Shown: one piece after another, positions 7,170 through 14,551 of the stretch | Layout: every line of letters starts with the position of its first letter | Numbering within the stretch: position 1 is the stretch's first letter | Assembly (NCBI RefSeq): GCF_900240845.1 | Contig: NZ_OERU01000001.1 | Coordinates: 310,001-374,000 of the forward strand | Reading direction: 5' to 3' | From: Peptostreptococcus faecalis | GTDB lineage: Bacteria; Bacillota; Clostridia; Peptostreptococcales; Peptostreptococcaceae | Length of the DNA stretch: 64,000 nucleotides | Position numbers and translations under genes: made by a program | The notes under the pieces: generated by a model | The model's database searches: none | What the model was told of the DNA's origin: nothing | Seen by the model: the letters and a program-made list of their open reading frames with translations, nothing else

Positions 7170-9941
7170 TTATTCAAAATCTGTAACAATTTTATTTAAT
7201 TTATCTATAAAAATCTTTTTCTTTTTAACTTTAGATAAAAGTGTTCCCGTTATATCCTCATTTAGTCTCTCATCACTTATGTAGTTACTAAATATTTTAT
7301 CCTCGATATATGTATATATACGGTCTCTAGTTAAGTTAAACTCTTCTGCTAACTCTCCTACTCTTTGAGATTGTTTTGCTTGTTCAAACTTTTCATACTC
7401 ATATTGTAAATCTGAAGATTCACCAAGCGTTGGAACTATTTTTAATAAAAATTCTTCAATCAGTTCTGACTTACTTCTTAAGCGTTCATCTGTTGTAGAA
7501 GATATAGCATCTAGTATCTCTTGTATGCTTTTATCCTGACGCTCATTTTTTTCATTAGGCATTTCAAATATAAGATTTAATATATAGCTTACATTTATTT
7601 TATCTTTTTGAAGCAGTTCTACTTGGAAATCAAATTCATCTAATACACTTATTTTTTCTCTTTCTGTACGAGTTCTAATAGCTGCATATTTTCCTGCATA
7701 ATCTTCATATGTTTGCTCGTCAATATTAATTAGATCCATCTCAAACTTCATATATGCTTTTAATCTAATCATAAGACGTGCAACAGTTCTAAATGTTTTA
7801 GCAAACTCTGCTATGTCTTCTTCTTTTTCTAAACTGTCTACATGATCTAGCGTAGGTGCTATTTTTCTTAGTTTCGCTATAGCAAAGTTCATATCATCTA
7901 CCACATCTTCTAGAGGCTTCATGAGAAGGGTATCTGATTCTTCTCCATTTGAAAATAATCTTAAAGCCTTATCTACATTTGGCTTTAGATTACGAAAACA
8001 CACTATATTTCCCTGCGTTTTAAACGACTTATATATTCTATTTGTCCTAGAAAAAGCCTGTACAAGTCCATGATATTCTAAATTTCTATCAACGTATAAT
8101 GTATTTAGTGGTTTTGCATCAAACCCAGTTAAAAACATATTTACAACTAGTAATATATCAATTTCAGTCTTTTTAAATCGTTCACTGACATTTAAAAAAT
8201 ATCCTGAAAAATTATCAGTTGAATAATTTTCATCAAACATCTCATTGTAGTCTTTTATTACTTCTTCTAGTATATCCCTGTGGTGGGCTGTATTTCCCTC
8301 AACTTCTGTTAGTGGATCATTTGCACCAAAAGAAAAGATAGCTGCTATCTTAAGTGGATTTTTAAGCGTTTTATTATATTTTTTAAATGACTGATAGTAC
8401 TTACTAAGCATTGGTACTCCACTTACACCAGAGTTTACAGTCATTAATGCATTCATCTTTCTTCCATGTGTCATTGCATCATGGTGAGTAGCTATAGCCT
8501 TAACTATACCATCAATTCTCCCATCAGAGAGTAAAATTTCTTCTTTATCAATTCCAGGTACACTGCTATCCGCTGTAGCTCCTGTTTCTTTTCCTTCAAG
8601 AGTCTTATAATATTCTATGCTAAAAGGCAATACGTTTTTATCTTTAATTGCATCTTTTATTAAATACTTATGAAGACACACTTCAAATATATCTGCAGTA
8701 GAACGACCATCTGCACTTTGATTTTCTTCCATAATAGGAGTTCCAGTAAACCCTATATACTGAGCTTTAGTAAAGAATCTTTGTATACTTTGGTGCATTG
8801 ATCCAAATTGACTTCTATGACATTCATCTATTATAAATACAACTCGCTGATCTTTTAGCTCTTCAAATACCTTAGAGTATTTTTCTACTGCCTTACTCAT
8901 TTTCTGTATTGTTGTTACTATTATTTTTCTGTTTTTATCCTTTATTTGAGATACGAGGTTATTTGTGGAGTTTGTCTGATCTATACTGTCTTTACTAAAT
9001 GCGTTAAATTCTTTTATAGTTTGGTTGTCTAGATCTTTTCTATCGACTAAGAAAAATACCTTTTCAACATCAGCTAAGTTACTGACTATTTGAGCTGATT
9101 TAAAAGACGTTAAAGTCTTTCCTGAACCTGTTGTATGCCAAATATATCCATTATTTTGAGTCTCTTTTACACGATTTATAATAGCTTCTGCAGCGTATAC
9201 TTGATATGGTCTCATGATCATTAGTTGTTTATCGGCTTCGTGAAGTACCATATACCTCGCTATCATCTTCCCTATATTACATCTATCTAGAAAATACAGG
9301 GCAAATTCATCTAGCTGGCTACAGTATTTATTATCTATATCTGTCCAGTAAAAAGCATATTCTAAAGATAGATTCTTCGATGTGCTATTGGCTAAGTATT
9401 TGCTATCTGTTCCGTTACTGATTACAAATATCTGTAAAAATCTAAATAGCTGTGAATACTTATATGAGTGCTCACGATAACGTGTAATCTGGTGGAAGGC
9501 TTCTTCTATATCTCCACCACGTCTTTTTAGCTCTATTTGAACTAGTGGTAATCCATTTATAAGGAGTGTGACATCATATCTATTTTCATATTTTCCTTTG
9601 ACAGTTATTTGATTTGTAACTTGGAAAATATTGTGACACCAATCTCTTGTATTAAAAAGCTGTAGATATACAATTTCACCATTGTCTCTCTCTAAGTTAT
9701 GAATATCCCTTAGAGCTTTAGACGCATCAAATACACCTAATCCAGATATTTTAGTAAGAAGGTGGTTAAATTCTCTATCAGATAAAGGTGTTTTATTTAA
9801 TACATTTTCATTATGCTTGTTTAATTGTTTTCTAAAATTATTTATAAGGTCATCTTCGTCTTTAATTTCAACTGACTCGTATCCATTATTAACTAGTACC
9901 TTTACAAGGCGACTCTCTAGCTGTGCTTCACTTTCATGCAT
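7170..9941 (-). CDS. hsdR: Type I restriction endonuclease motor subunit
   Basis: A 923-residue subunit. An N-terminal PD-(D/E)xK nuclease domain shows Asp123 and ELK (Glu137, Lys139). A superfamily 2 translocase follows with Walker A HTTGSGKT (269-276), the DECH box (372-375) and further helicase motifs including GFTGTPI. The C-terminal third is helical and binds the methylase core. It pulls DNA through the complex and cuts far from the recognition site. ATG at 9941 follows AAGGAG. It is the first gene of the operon, downstream of a 16-bp palindrome. The frame is intact, so only the specificity gene of the locus is damaged. Confidence 0.96.
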   Translation of the reverse strand: MHESEAQLESRLVKVLVNNGYESVEIKDEDDLINNFRKQLNKHNENVLNKTPLSDREFNHLLTKISGLGVFDASKALRDIHNLERDNGEIVYLQLFNTRDWCHNIFQVTNQITVKGKYENRYDVTLLINGLPLVQIELKRRGGDIEEAFHQITRYREHSYKYSQLFRFLQIFVISNGTDSKYLANSTSKNLSLEYAFYWTDIDNKYCSQLDEFALYFLDRCNIGKMIARYMVLHEADKQLMIMRPYQVYAAEAIINRVKETQNNGYIWHTTGSGKTLTSFKSAQIVSNLADVEKVFFLVDRKDLDNQTIKEFNAFSKDSIDQTNSTNNLVSQIKDKNRKIIVTTIQKMSKAVEKYSKVFEELKDQRVVFIIDECHRSQFGSMHQSIQRFFTKAQYIGFTGTPIMEENQSADGRSTADIFEVCLHKYLIKDAIKDKNVLPFSIEYYKTLEGKETGATADSSVPGIDKEEILLSDGRIDGIVKAIATHHDAMTHGRKMNALMTVNSGVSGVPMLSKYYQSFKKYNKTLKNPLKIAAIFSFGANDPLTEVEGNTAHHRDILEEVIKDYNEMFDENYSTDNFSGYFLNVSERFKKTEIDILLVVNMFLTGFDAKPLNTLYVDRNLEYHGLVQAFSRTNRIYKSFKTQGNIVCFRNLKPNVDKALRLFSNGEESDTLLMKPLEDVVDDMNFAIAKLRKIAPTLDHVDSLEKEEDIAEFAKTFRTVARLMIRLKAYMKFEMDLINIDEQTYEDYAGKYAAIRTRTEREKISVLDEFDFQVELLQKDKINVSYILNLIFEMPNEKNERQDKSIQEILDAISSTTDERLRSKSELIEEFLLKIVPTLGESSDLQYEYEKFEQAKQSQRVGELAEEFNLTRDRIYTYIEDKIFSNYISDERLNEDITGTLLSKVKKKKIFIDKLNKIVTDFE

Positions 9942-10025
9942 TTTATAAAGCTCCTTTTTATTTATTTAATATTTATTTAAAAATCTATAAATACGGTTAT
10001 AGACTAAATTTTTCAATACTGTTTT

Positions 10026-10067
10026 TTTATTGTATAATATACAGTTATATATATATTATACAATAAA
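10026..10067. promoter_or_regulatory. Perfect 16-bp inverted repeat upstream of hsdR
   Basis: Arms at 10026-10041 and 10052-10067 (TTTATTGTATAATATA and its complement) flank a 10-base spacer, 85-126 bases upstream of the hsdR start. The arm contains a TATAAT-like hexamer. It could be an operator overlapping the hsdR promoter; it is not followed by a clean T-run in the hsdR direction. Confidence 0.5.
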
Positions 10068-10084
10068 GTTAATTATATGCACCA

Positions 10085-10133
10085 ATAAAAAAACTGATAT
10101 ACATCTAAATTGATATAATCAGCTTTTTTAGTC
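10085..10133. terminator. Probable terminator between the CPBP gene and hsdR
   Basis: An imperfect stem joins AAAAAACTGATATA with a downstream TATAATCAGCTTTTTT. T-rich tails are present on both strands. It lies about 120 bases after the CPBP stop, so it may end that leftward transcript. Confidence 0.45.
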
Positions 10134-10256
10134 TTTTTATTTACATAATTTCTCTTAATTCATTCTCTACATTCTTTGACACAGAATTAGCTTCACTTAC
10201 TATTATTACGTTTTTTGCATCATTATTTTTCTTAATTAATTTAAGTTTTATTAACT

Positions 10257-10955
10257 TTATATGAATAACATTGGAACTATTGCAACTATGTTATTCAGTA
10301 TGTGAACACTCATTGAGACTTCCAATCTTTTTGTTTTATAATATACAATTCCAAAAACAGCCCCCATCAATGAATACATAACAAGACTAGTTATATTTGT
10401 AGCAGTATGTATTGAACCAAATATTAGAGAACTAATTATAATGCCTAATATAGGTTTTTTCTTAAATATGTGACCTATTATATATCCTCTGAATAAAATT
10501 TCCTCTACTATCGGTGCGAAAATCACAGAAGTAACTATAACTAAGTACCAGCTAGTATTTTTATACACATCTATTATCAGTTTATCATTAGCAGTCTGAT
10601 CGATTCCTTGAAAATTTAAAATTGAAATGCCAGAATAAACTATAATACGCATAACAATAAATCCTATTATAATATAAACTATATTCTTTTTATTTATAAA
10701 TGATAAATCTATCTTTTGTATATTTAGTTTTTTAGATAAATAGATAAATATAAATACAAACAATATTGATACTATCATTGGTACAATTGCATCAATACCT
10801 GTTAATGAAACATTTAAATAATTCGTACCTTTAACATTTTCAAAACCAAAAACATTCATCCTCGCGATGGCTTCTACTATTGATGGTATTAAAAATAATA
10901 TAATCATTAAAATTATAATTAAAATCTCTTTAAAAAAACTTTTCCCTTTTGACAA
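10257..10955 (-). CDS. CPBP (CAAX/Abi) family intramembrane metalloprotease
   Basis: A 232-residue polytopic membrane protein with the family motifs: EEILFR (Glu151, Glu152, Arg156), FGSIH (His183) and HILNN (His218, Asn222). Related bacterial proteins cleave peptides within the membrane; several are tied to bacteriocin maturation or self-immunity. Translation starts at TTG 10955 behind GGGAGGCG. It is divergent from a small glycine-zipper gene, with the repeated dyad element between them, so the two may share a regulator. The substrate cannot be inferred. Confidence 0.88.
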   Translation of the reverse strand: MSKGKSFFKEILIIILMIILFLIPSIVEAIARMNVFGFENVKGTNYLNVSLTGIDAIVPMIVSILFVFIFIYLSKKLNIQKIDLSFINKKNIVYIIIGFIVMRIIVYSGISILNFQGIDQTANDKLIIDVYKNTSWYLVIVTSVIFAPIVEEILFRGYIIGHIFKKKPILGIIISSLIFGSIHTATNITSLVMYSLMGAVFGIVYYKTKRLEVSMSVHILNNIVAIVPMLFI

Positions 10956-10990
10956 AATTAACGCCTCCCTTAATATTAATAATTTCTACT

Positions 10991-11049
10991 CTATTATATC
11001 ATATCAATTTGGAAAAATGATTTCCTATTAATGTTTTGTAGTAATTTAT
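10991..11049. repeat. 59-bp repeated intergenic element, copy A
   Basis: It matches 13706-13764 at 48 of 59 positions by direct comparison. Both copies keep a central dyad (GGAAA/TTTCC here, GAAAAC/GTTTTC in copy B), with changes on both sides of the dyad. It sits between the divergent CPBP and glycine-zipper genes. Read leftward, a TATAAT lies near the edge, as expected for a promoter with an operator for the CPBP gene. Confidence 0.7.
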
Positions 11050-11057
11050 GTTATAAT
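11049..11057 (+). promoter_or_regulatory. Extended -10 promoter of the small glycine-zipper gene
   Basis: TGTTATAAT (TGn followed by a consensus TATAAT at 11052-11057) lies 30-50 bases upstream of the GGAGG and TTG start of the micro-gene. The -35 box is weak, which fits an extended -10 promoter. Confidence 0.5.
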
Positions 11058-11101
11058 CATATACAAATCTATTTAAAATTATAAAATGGAGGTCCAAGAC
11101 C

Positions 11102-11261
11102 TTGAGTTTCAATAAAAATATAAAAAAACAATAAAGAATCCATAGGTATCGGCTTATCATTAGGACTTCTTCTAGGGCTTTTAATTGAAAGTATGTCATT
11201 AGGAATGCTAATAAGATTTATTATTGGTTTAGCTGGTGCTTTTTCACCTACAAAAAAATAA
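11102..11261 (+). pseudogene. Small glycine-zipper membrane protein, frameshifted in an A7 run
   Basis: GGAGG at about 11088-11092 precedes a TTG start at 11102. The frame reads SFNKNIKK and stops at TAA 11132. Removing one A from the run at 11122-11128 joins it to an open frame that continues SIGIGLSLGLLLGLLIESM and ends in SPTKK at the TAA of 11259-11261, giving 52 residues. The glycine spacing (GxGxxxG repeats in one or two short hydrophobic helices) resembles small glycine-zipper proteins that occur in clostridial genomes near exporters or membrane proteases. A promoter, ribosome binding site and terminator surround it, so it looks like a complete gene with one frameshift. Phase variation by slippage, a fixed mutation and a sequencing error are all possible. 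Confidence 0.65.
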
Positions 11262-11306
11262 AAAAGAGCTAAGACACAGTAGTTAGTGAATTATCCTCTT
11301 TTTTAT
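11260..11306 (+). terminator. Terminator of the glycine-zipper gene
   Basis: AAAAAGAG (11261-11268) pairs with CTCTTTTT at about 11296-11303, with an inner CTAA/TTAG pairing in the loop, and runs into TTTTTTATT directly after the micro-gene stop. Confidence 0.6.
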
Positions 11307-11594
11307 TTTATAATAACTATTTTGGCTATCATAAAAACGTACGTAAAATATATTCAATTTTGATTTATAAACGCAAATAAACATTCTGACCAAATAATAC
11401 GGAAAACAACAAACATAATTAATATAAATTTATAAAAAAATCGCAAAAAATACTGAAATAATTATACTTAAACCTAACTCCGCATATGAAGATTTTAATG
11501 ATATTACTCATTACCTAAGAGAATACTCCTAGTTATAAGTTAGTTAGAAAAGTAGTTAAAGTACTTGTGGATATTGATTTACGACAGCATATAT
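11307..11594. other. Stretch without an intact gene, possible decayed coding sequence
   Basis: No complete gene is seen. On the plus strand about 11440-11532 an open frame lacking a start codon reads IIILKPNSAYEDFNDITHYL and then hits TAG. This is faintly like the IKP...YEDA...IA..L part of the cell-division protein SepF, so it may be a relic. The match is by eye and weak. Confidence 0.3.
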
Positions 11595-12503
11595 TTATTT
11601 AATTCGAATTATTGTTGTGCAATTGACTTTATTATAAACTTCATGTTTTGAAGTAAAATATTTATCTTTTGGCAATAAATCTTCAATAAATGGTAGGGAA
11701 GGGGCATATATGAACGCTCCTCCTAATTTCAGAGAATTTATTATTTTCATATATGTAATAGCATATATTTCAATTAAATTGCTATTATTTAAATGATGAT
11801 GTAAAAAATGGCTACAAAATGATAGATTTGATATTATAGTTCCCCACTTATTTACACCATATTTAAAATCAAACCAATCTTTATTTGAAATTTCCTTGTT
11901 TTTAGCGTTTATATCAAATCCATAAATCTCTATCCCTTTTTTGTTAAAATCATTAACTAAGTTTCCTTCAGAACCACAGCCTATGTCAAGAACTGGTTCA
12001 TTTATTTTTATATAATTAAGATTTAATACTTCTTTAATAAATGATGATGAATATTCACTACAAGCAAATTTTTGAACATATATTCCTTTATCTCTATTTA
12101 TATTATATATAATTGGATTTGTATTTTTAATCATCATTTTAATACTATTAAAATGATTTTCTTCTATTTTCTCTAACGTTAATGAAAGGTTTGATAATAA
12201 ATCTAATAATTTATATGCTATAAATTTAATGATTTTCTTTGAATTTTTACTAAAATATATATATTGATTAACAGAATAAAATCGCATTAAAAATGATTTT
12301 AAGTAATAATTACAGATATTTATTTTCGTTGTTTCATTAAGATTTTTAATTTCATTCCTAATAACTGAAACTCGATTTATCGTGTATGTATCAAATAAAT
12401 CAAATTTTGACTTAGAATAAAAAATATTCATGTCCATATTTTTATACAATTGATAATCTATTATGTTTATAAGCTCTTTCATAATTATATTATCTAAATT
12501 CAT
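11595..12503 (-). CDS. Class I SAM-dependent methyltransferase-like protein, substrate unknown
   Basis: A 302-residue protein. The first 160 residues are rich in Ile, Asn and Lys, largely helical, and match nothing I recognise. The C-terminal half carries a methyltransferase fold: motif I PVLDIGCGSEGN (about 171-182), an acidic residue ending the next strand in GFDIN, and a late GGAFIYAPSLPF strand. It has no NPPY-type DNA-methylase motif, so small-molecule or protein methylation is more likely. AAGGAG lies 7 bases before the ATG. The gene follows the alpha/beta hydrolase on the same strand after a 109-base gap that repeats part of the hydrolase leader, so the two may be regulated together. 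Codon use is extremely AT-rich compared with core genes here, which hints at horizontal origin. Confidence 0.6.
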   Translation of the reverse strand: MNLDNIIMKELINIIDYQLYKNMDMNIFYSKSKFDLFDTYTINRVSVIRNEIKNLNETTKINICNYYLKSFLMRFYSVNQYIYFSKNSKKIIKFIAYKLLDLLSNLSLTLEKIEENHFNSIKMMIKNTNPIIYNINRDKGIYVQKFACSEYSSSFIKEVLNLNYIKINEPVLDIGCGSEGNLVNDFNKKGIEIYGFDINAKNKEISNKDWFDFKYGVNKWGTIISNLSFCSHFLHHHLNNSNLIEIYAITYMKIINSLKLGGAFIYAPSLPFIEDLLPKDKYFTSKHEVYNKVNCTTIIRIK

Positions 12504-12554
12504 TTTAATCTCCTTTTTTCAAATAAATACCATTGTAATTCCATAATTTAAACA

Positions 12555-12587
12555 GTTAAATCCGACTTAGAGCTTATCTTAAGTATA
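12555..12587. repeat. Short repeated leader element, copy 1
   Basis: This segment (GTTAAATCCGACTTAGAGCTT, then TTAAGTATA) resembles 13476-13503, with a four-base insertion and a few substitutions. Each copy lies 50-60 bases upstream of a leftward gene (the methyltransferase here, the hydrolase at the other copy). Confidence 0.5.
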
Positions 12588-12612
12588 TAAGTTTATAACA
12601 TGTAATTATTCG

Positions 12613-13419
12613 CTACGATTCCAAAAAATCTAATACTCTTTCATTAAAATCAATGGCCTCTTCACTTACACCATGACCTAAGTTATCATATATTATTAAT
12701 TTACTGTTATTTATTTTATCTGATATTTCCTTTGATGCATTAATTCCCACAATTTTATCTAATCTACCGCCTATTATTAAAGTCTTTGATTTAATTTTAT
12801 CTATTTCATTATATGAATCATGACTAACACATGCATTAGCTTCTGTTATAAATCTATTAAAATTATTCGGTTTTCCAATTATACTTATAATCGGATAGCA
12901 TTTCCTATATCTTTTTAATTTTTTCCCCGTATAAGTTTTTTCAATTGTATCCGTTATTATACTTTTATAATCACCTTTTTCAGCCATATATATCCAGCTA
13001 CTTATGATTTTTTTAAGTACATAATTCGGTTTTGATATAGTAGCGGATAATATCAATTTATTTACATAATTTGGATAATCAATTGCTATGTACTGTGCAA
13101 TCATTCCGCCTTGGGAAATTCCCAGTATATTTGCTTTATTTATTCCTAAATATCTCATAGCTTTCACTTGATCTTTTGCCATGTCTTTAGTGTTGTAGCT
13201 TGATGGAAGATTCTTTTTTTTATTAAAAATATAAACTCTATATTTTCGTGCAAAATCAATATAATTAATTGTTAACAAAAAAGAATTTCTTTTAACAGAA
13301 GAAAATGATTCGCCTAATCCAGGTATCATTATTAAATTTTCATTTCCCTTTCCAAAAGACACATAATCCATTTCTATATTGTCAATTTTTACTGTCCCTT
13401 TATTAGATTTAAACCACAT
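12613..13419 (-). CDS. Alpha/beta-fold hydrolase
   Basis: A 268-residue soluble hydrolase with the complete triad in the expected order: nucleophile Ser102 in GISQGG, Asp221 in GGRLD and His249 in NLGHG, plus an oxyanion-hole loop IPGLGES near residue 33. The ATG at 13419 follows AGAGGTGAG; an upstream ATG at 13467 would add 16 residues and lacks a comparable site. The fold covers esterases, lipases, thioesterases and peptidases, so the reaction is open. It lies upstream of the methyltransferase-like gene on the same strand with a similar leader element, which suggests a shared but unidentified pathway. Confidence 0.85.
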   Translation of the reverse strand: MWFKSNKGTVKIDNIEMDYVSFGKGNENLIMIPGLGESFSSVKRNSFLLTINYIDFARKYRVYIFNKKKNLPSSYNTKDMAKDQVKAMRYLGINKANILGISQGGMIAQYIAIDYPNYVNKLILSATISKPNYVLKKIISSWIYMAEKGDYKSIITDTIEKTYTGKKLKRYRKCYPIISIIGKPNNFNRFITEANACVSHDSYNEIDKIKSKTLIIGGRLDKIVGINASKEISDKINNSKLIIYDNLGHGVSEEAIDFNERVLDFLES

Positions 13420-13475
13420 AATACTCACCTCTTTTATTTTCAAACAAATTCTCTTGCAATTCTCCAATATACCAT

Positions 13476-13503
13476 GTTAATCTGGCTGAGAGCTTTAAGT
13501 ATA
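13476..13503. repeat. Short repeated leader element, copy 2
   Basis: GTTAATCTGGCTGAGAGCTT followed by TAAGTATA corresponds to 12555-12587. It lies 57-84 bases upstream of the alpha/beta hydrolase start. Confidence 0.5.
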
Positions 13504-13705
13504 ATTTTAACTCTTGTTTAGAGTCAAAATAAATAAATTCTGTCGTTCACTCGTCACTACGCGTTCAATAATATAATTAAACGGCCCCTAATATCATCAA
13601 TTAACTTTTCACTTTGCCAACATTTCTGATTACTGCTCACCAATATAATTTATTCATCGCTCATATCAACCTGACTGACATATTAATTTGGGTTGTGTTG
13701 TAAAT

Positions 13706-13764
13706 ATATTGTATCATATTAATATAGGAAAACAGTTTTCTATTAATATTTTGTAGTAATTTAT
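13706..13764. repeat. 59-bp repeated intergenic element, copy B
   Basis: This is the partner of 10991-11049 (48 of 59 identical), including a GAAAAC-A-GTTTTC dyad. It ends shortly before the permease terminator. Read leftward, TACAAT takes the place of the TATAAT seen in copy A, and the next gene in that direction is the alpha/beta hydrolase. Confidence 0.7.
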
Positions 13765-13778
13765 TTGAAATAAGATAA

Positions 13779-13822
13779 TAAAAAAGAGACTTATACACAA
13801 ATTGGCGTAATAAGTCTCCTTT
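13779..13822 (-). terminator. Terminator of the amino-acid ABC transporter genes
   Basis: GAGACTTAT (13786-13794) pairs with ATAAGTCTC (13810-13818). On the minus strand the hairpin is followed by TTTTTT, 34 bases after the permease stop. Confidence 0.85.
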
Positions 13823-13855
13823 AGTATCAATTAAATTTTTTATGGGTTACTTTAT

Positions 13856-14542
13856 TTATGAATTATATTTATTATTTGAAGATTGAATTTCTATTTTTCT
13901 TTCAAGTAAGGTTTGTATCTTTGAGAAAAAGCTGATTACAAGCCAGTATATTATTACAATAGCTAGATATATTTCAATATATCTATATGATCTAGATGCC
14001 TCAATTTGACCTTGACTCATCATTTCTACCACTCCTATTGTAAATCCAACAGCACTACCTTTTATTAAATCAATAAAACAATTTGATAGTCCTGGTATAG
14101 CAACACGCAATGCTTGGGGAAATATAACTAACCTAAAGGTTAATAATCTAGTCATACCTAATGAACGAGCAGCTTCATACTGACCAGCGTCTACTGATTG
14201 AATTGCACCTCTTATTATTTCTACCATATAGGCAGAACTATTAAGAGACAATATTAACACCATGGCGTATAGCGGTTGCATATCCTTAATAAAAGTAGAA
14301 ACTTGAGCAGCACCATAGTAGAATAAAAATAACTGAGCAATAAAAGGCGTGCTTCTGAAAAATGATGTAAATATTTTAACTACATTATACAATATTTTTA
14401 TTTTCAGCTCTAGAATAACTGAAAAAAATGTTGCTAGCAACATTGCCAACAGTAATGATAGTACTGCTATTAGCAATGTTATTGGTAGTTTAGTTAAAAT
14501 AATTGTAAATGCATTAATAAAATAATCTAATCTGAAATCCAT
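13856..14542 (-). CDS. Polar amino-acid ABC transporter permease
   Basis: A 228-residue permease with about five membrane helices and the ABC inner-membrane loop EAARSLGMTRLLTF...FPQALR (roughly 130-155), the EAA motif that docks an ATPase. This is the HisM/GlnP/TcyB type that imports polar amino acids such as cystine, glutamine or arginine. It starts 9 bases after the binding-protein gene and ends in a terminator. No ATPase gene is next to it, so an ATPase must be supplied from elsewhere. The exact amino acid cannot be told from sequence. Confidence 0.92.
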   Translation of the reverse strand: MDFRLDYFINAFTIILTKLPITLLIAVLSLLLAMLLATFFSVILELKIKILYNVVKIFTSFFRSTPFIAQLFLFYYGAAQVSTFIKDMQPLYAMVLILSLNSSAYMVEIIRGAIQSVDAGQYEAARSLGMTRLLTFRLVIFPQALRVAIPGLSNCFIDLIKGSAVGFTIGVVEMMSQGQIEASRSYRYIEIYLAIVIIYWLVISFFSKIQTLLERKIEIQSSNNKYNS

Positions 14543-14551
14543 AATTAATAA

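Larger units (their letters stand above)
9942..10256. other. Intergenic stretch between the CPBP gene and hsdR
   Basis: No intact gene is seen in these 315 bases. They hold the hsdR leader, a perfect 16-bp AT-rich inverted repeat (10026-10067), a terminator-like hairpin (10085-10133) and, on the minus strand at about 10143-10250, an open frame of some 36 codons without a start codon that reads like the tail of a lost gene. Confidence 0.6.
13420..13855. other. Gene-free region with two repeat elements
   Basis: No coding sequence was found in these 436 bases. They contain leader element copy 2 (13476-13503), copy B of the 59-bp element (13706-13764) and the terminator of the amino-acid permease gene (13779-13822). 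The rest is AT-rich and featureless to me. Confidence 0.6.

Noticed and set aside
9942-10256. Possible toxin-antitoxin or controller protein for the restriction operon
   Set aside because: No complete small open frame with start codon and ribosome binding site exists here; only a start-less tail is visible.
10999-11199. A 66-codon minus-strand frame between the CPBP gene and the next gene
   Set aside because: It is antisense to the better supported glycine-zipper micro-gene, covers the repeated dyad element and lacks a ribosome binding site.
13541-13680. Slightly GC-richer patch considered as a tRNA or small RNA gene
   Set aside because: It has no TTCRA arm, no acceptor stem pairing and no terminator of its own.
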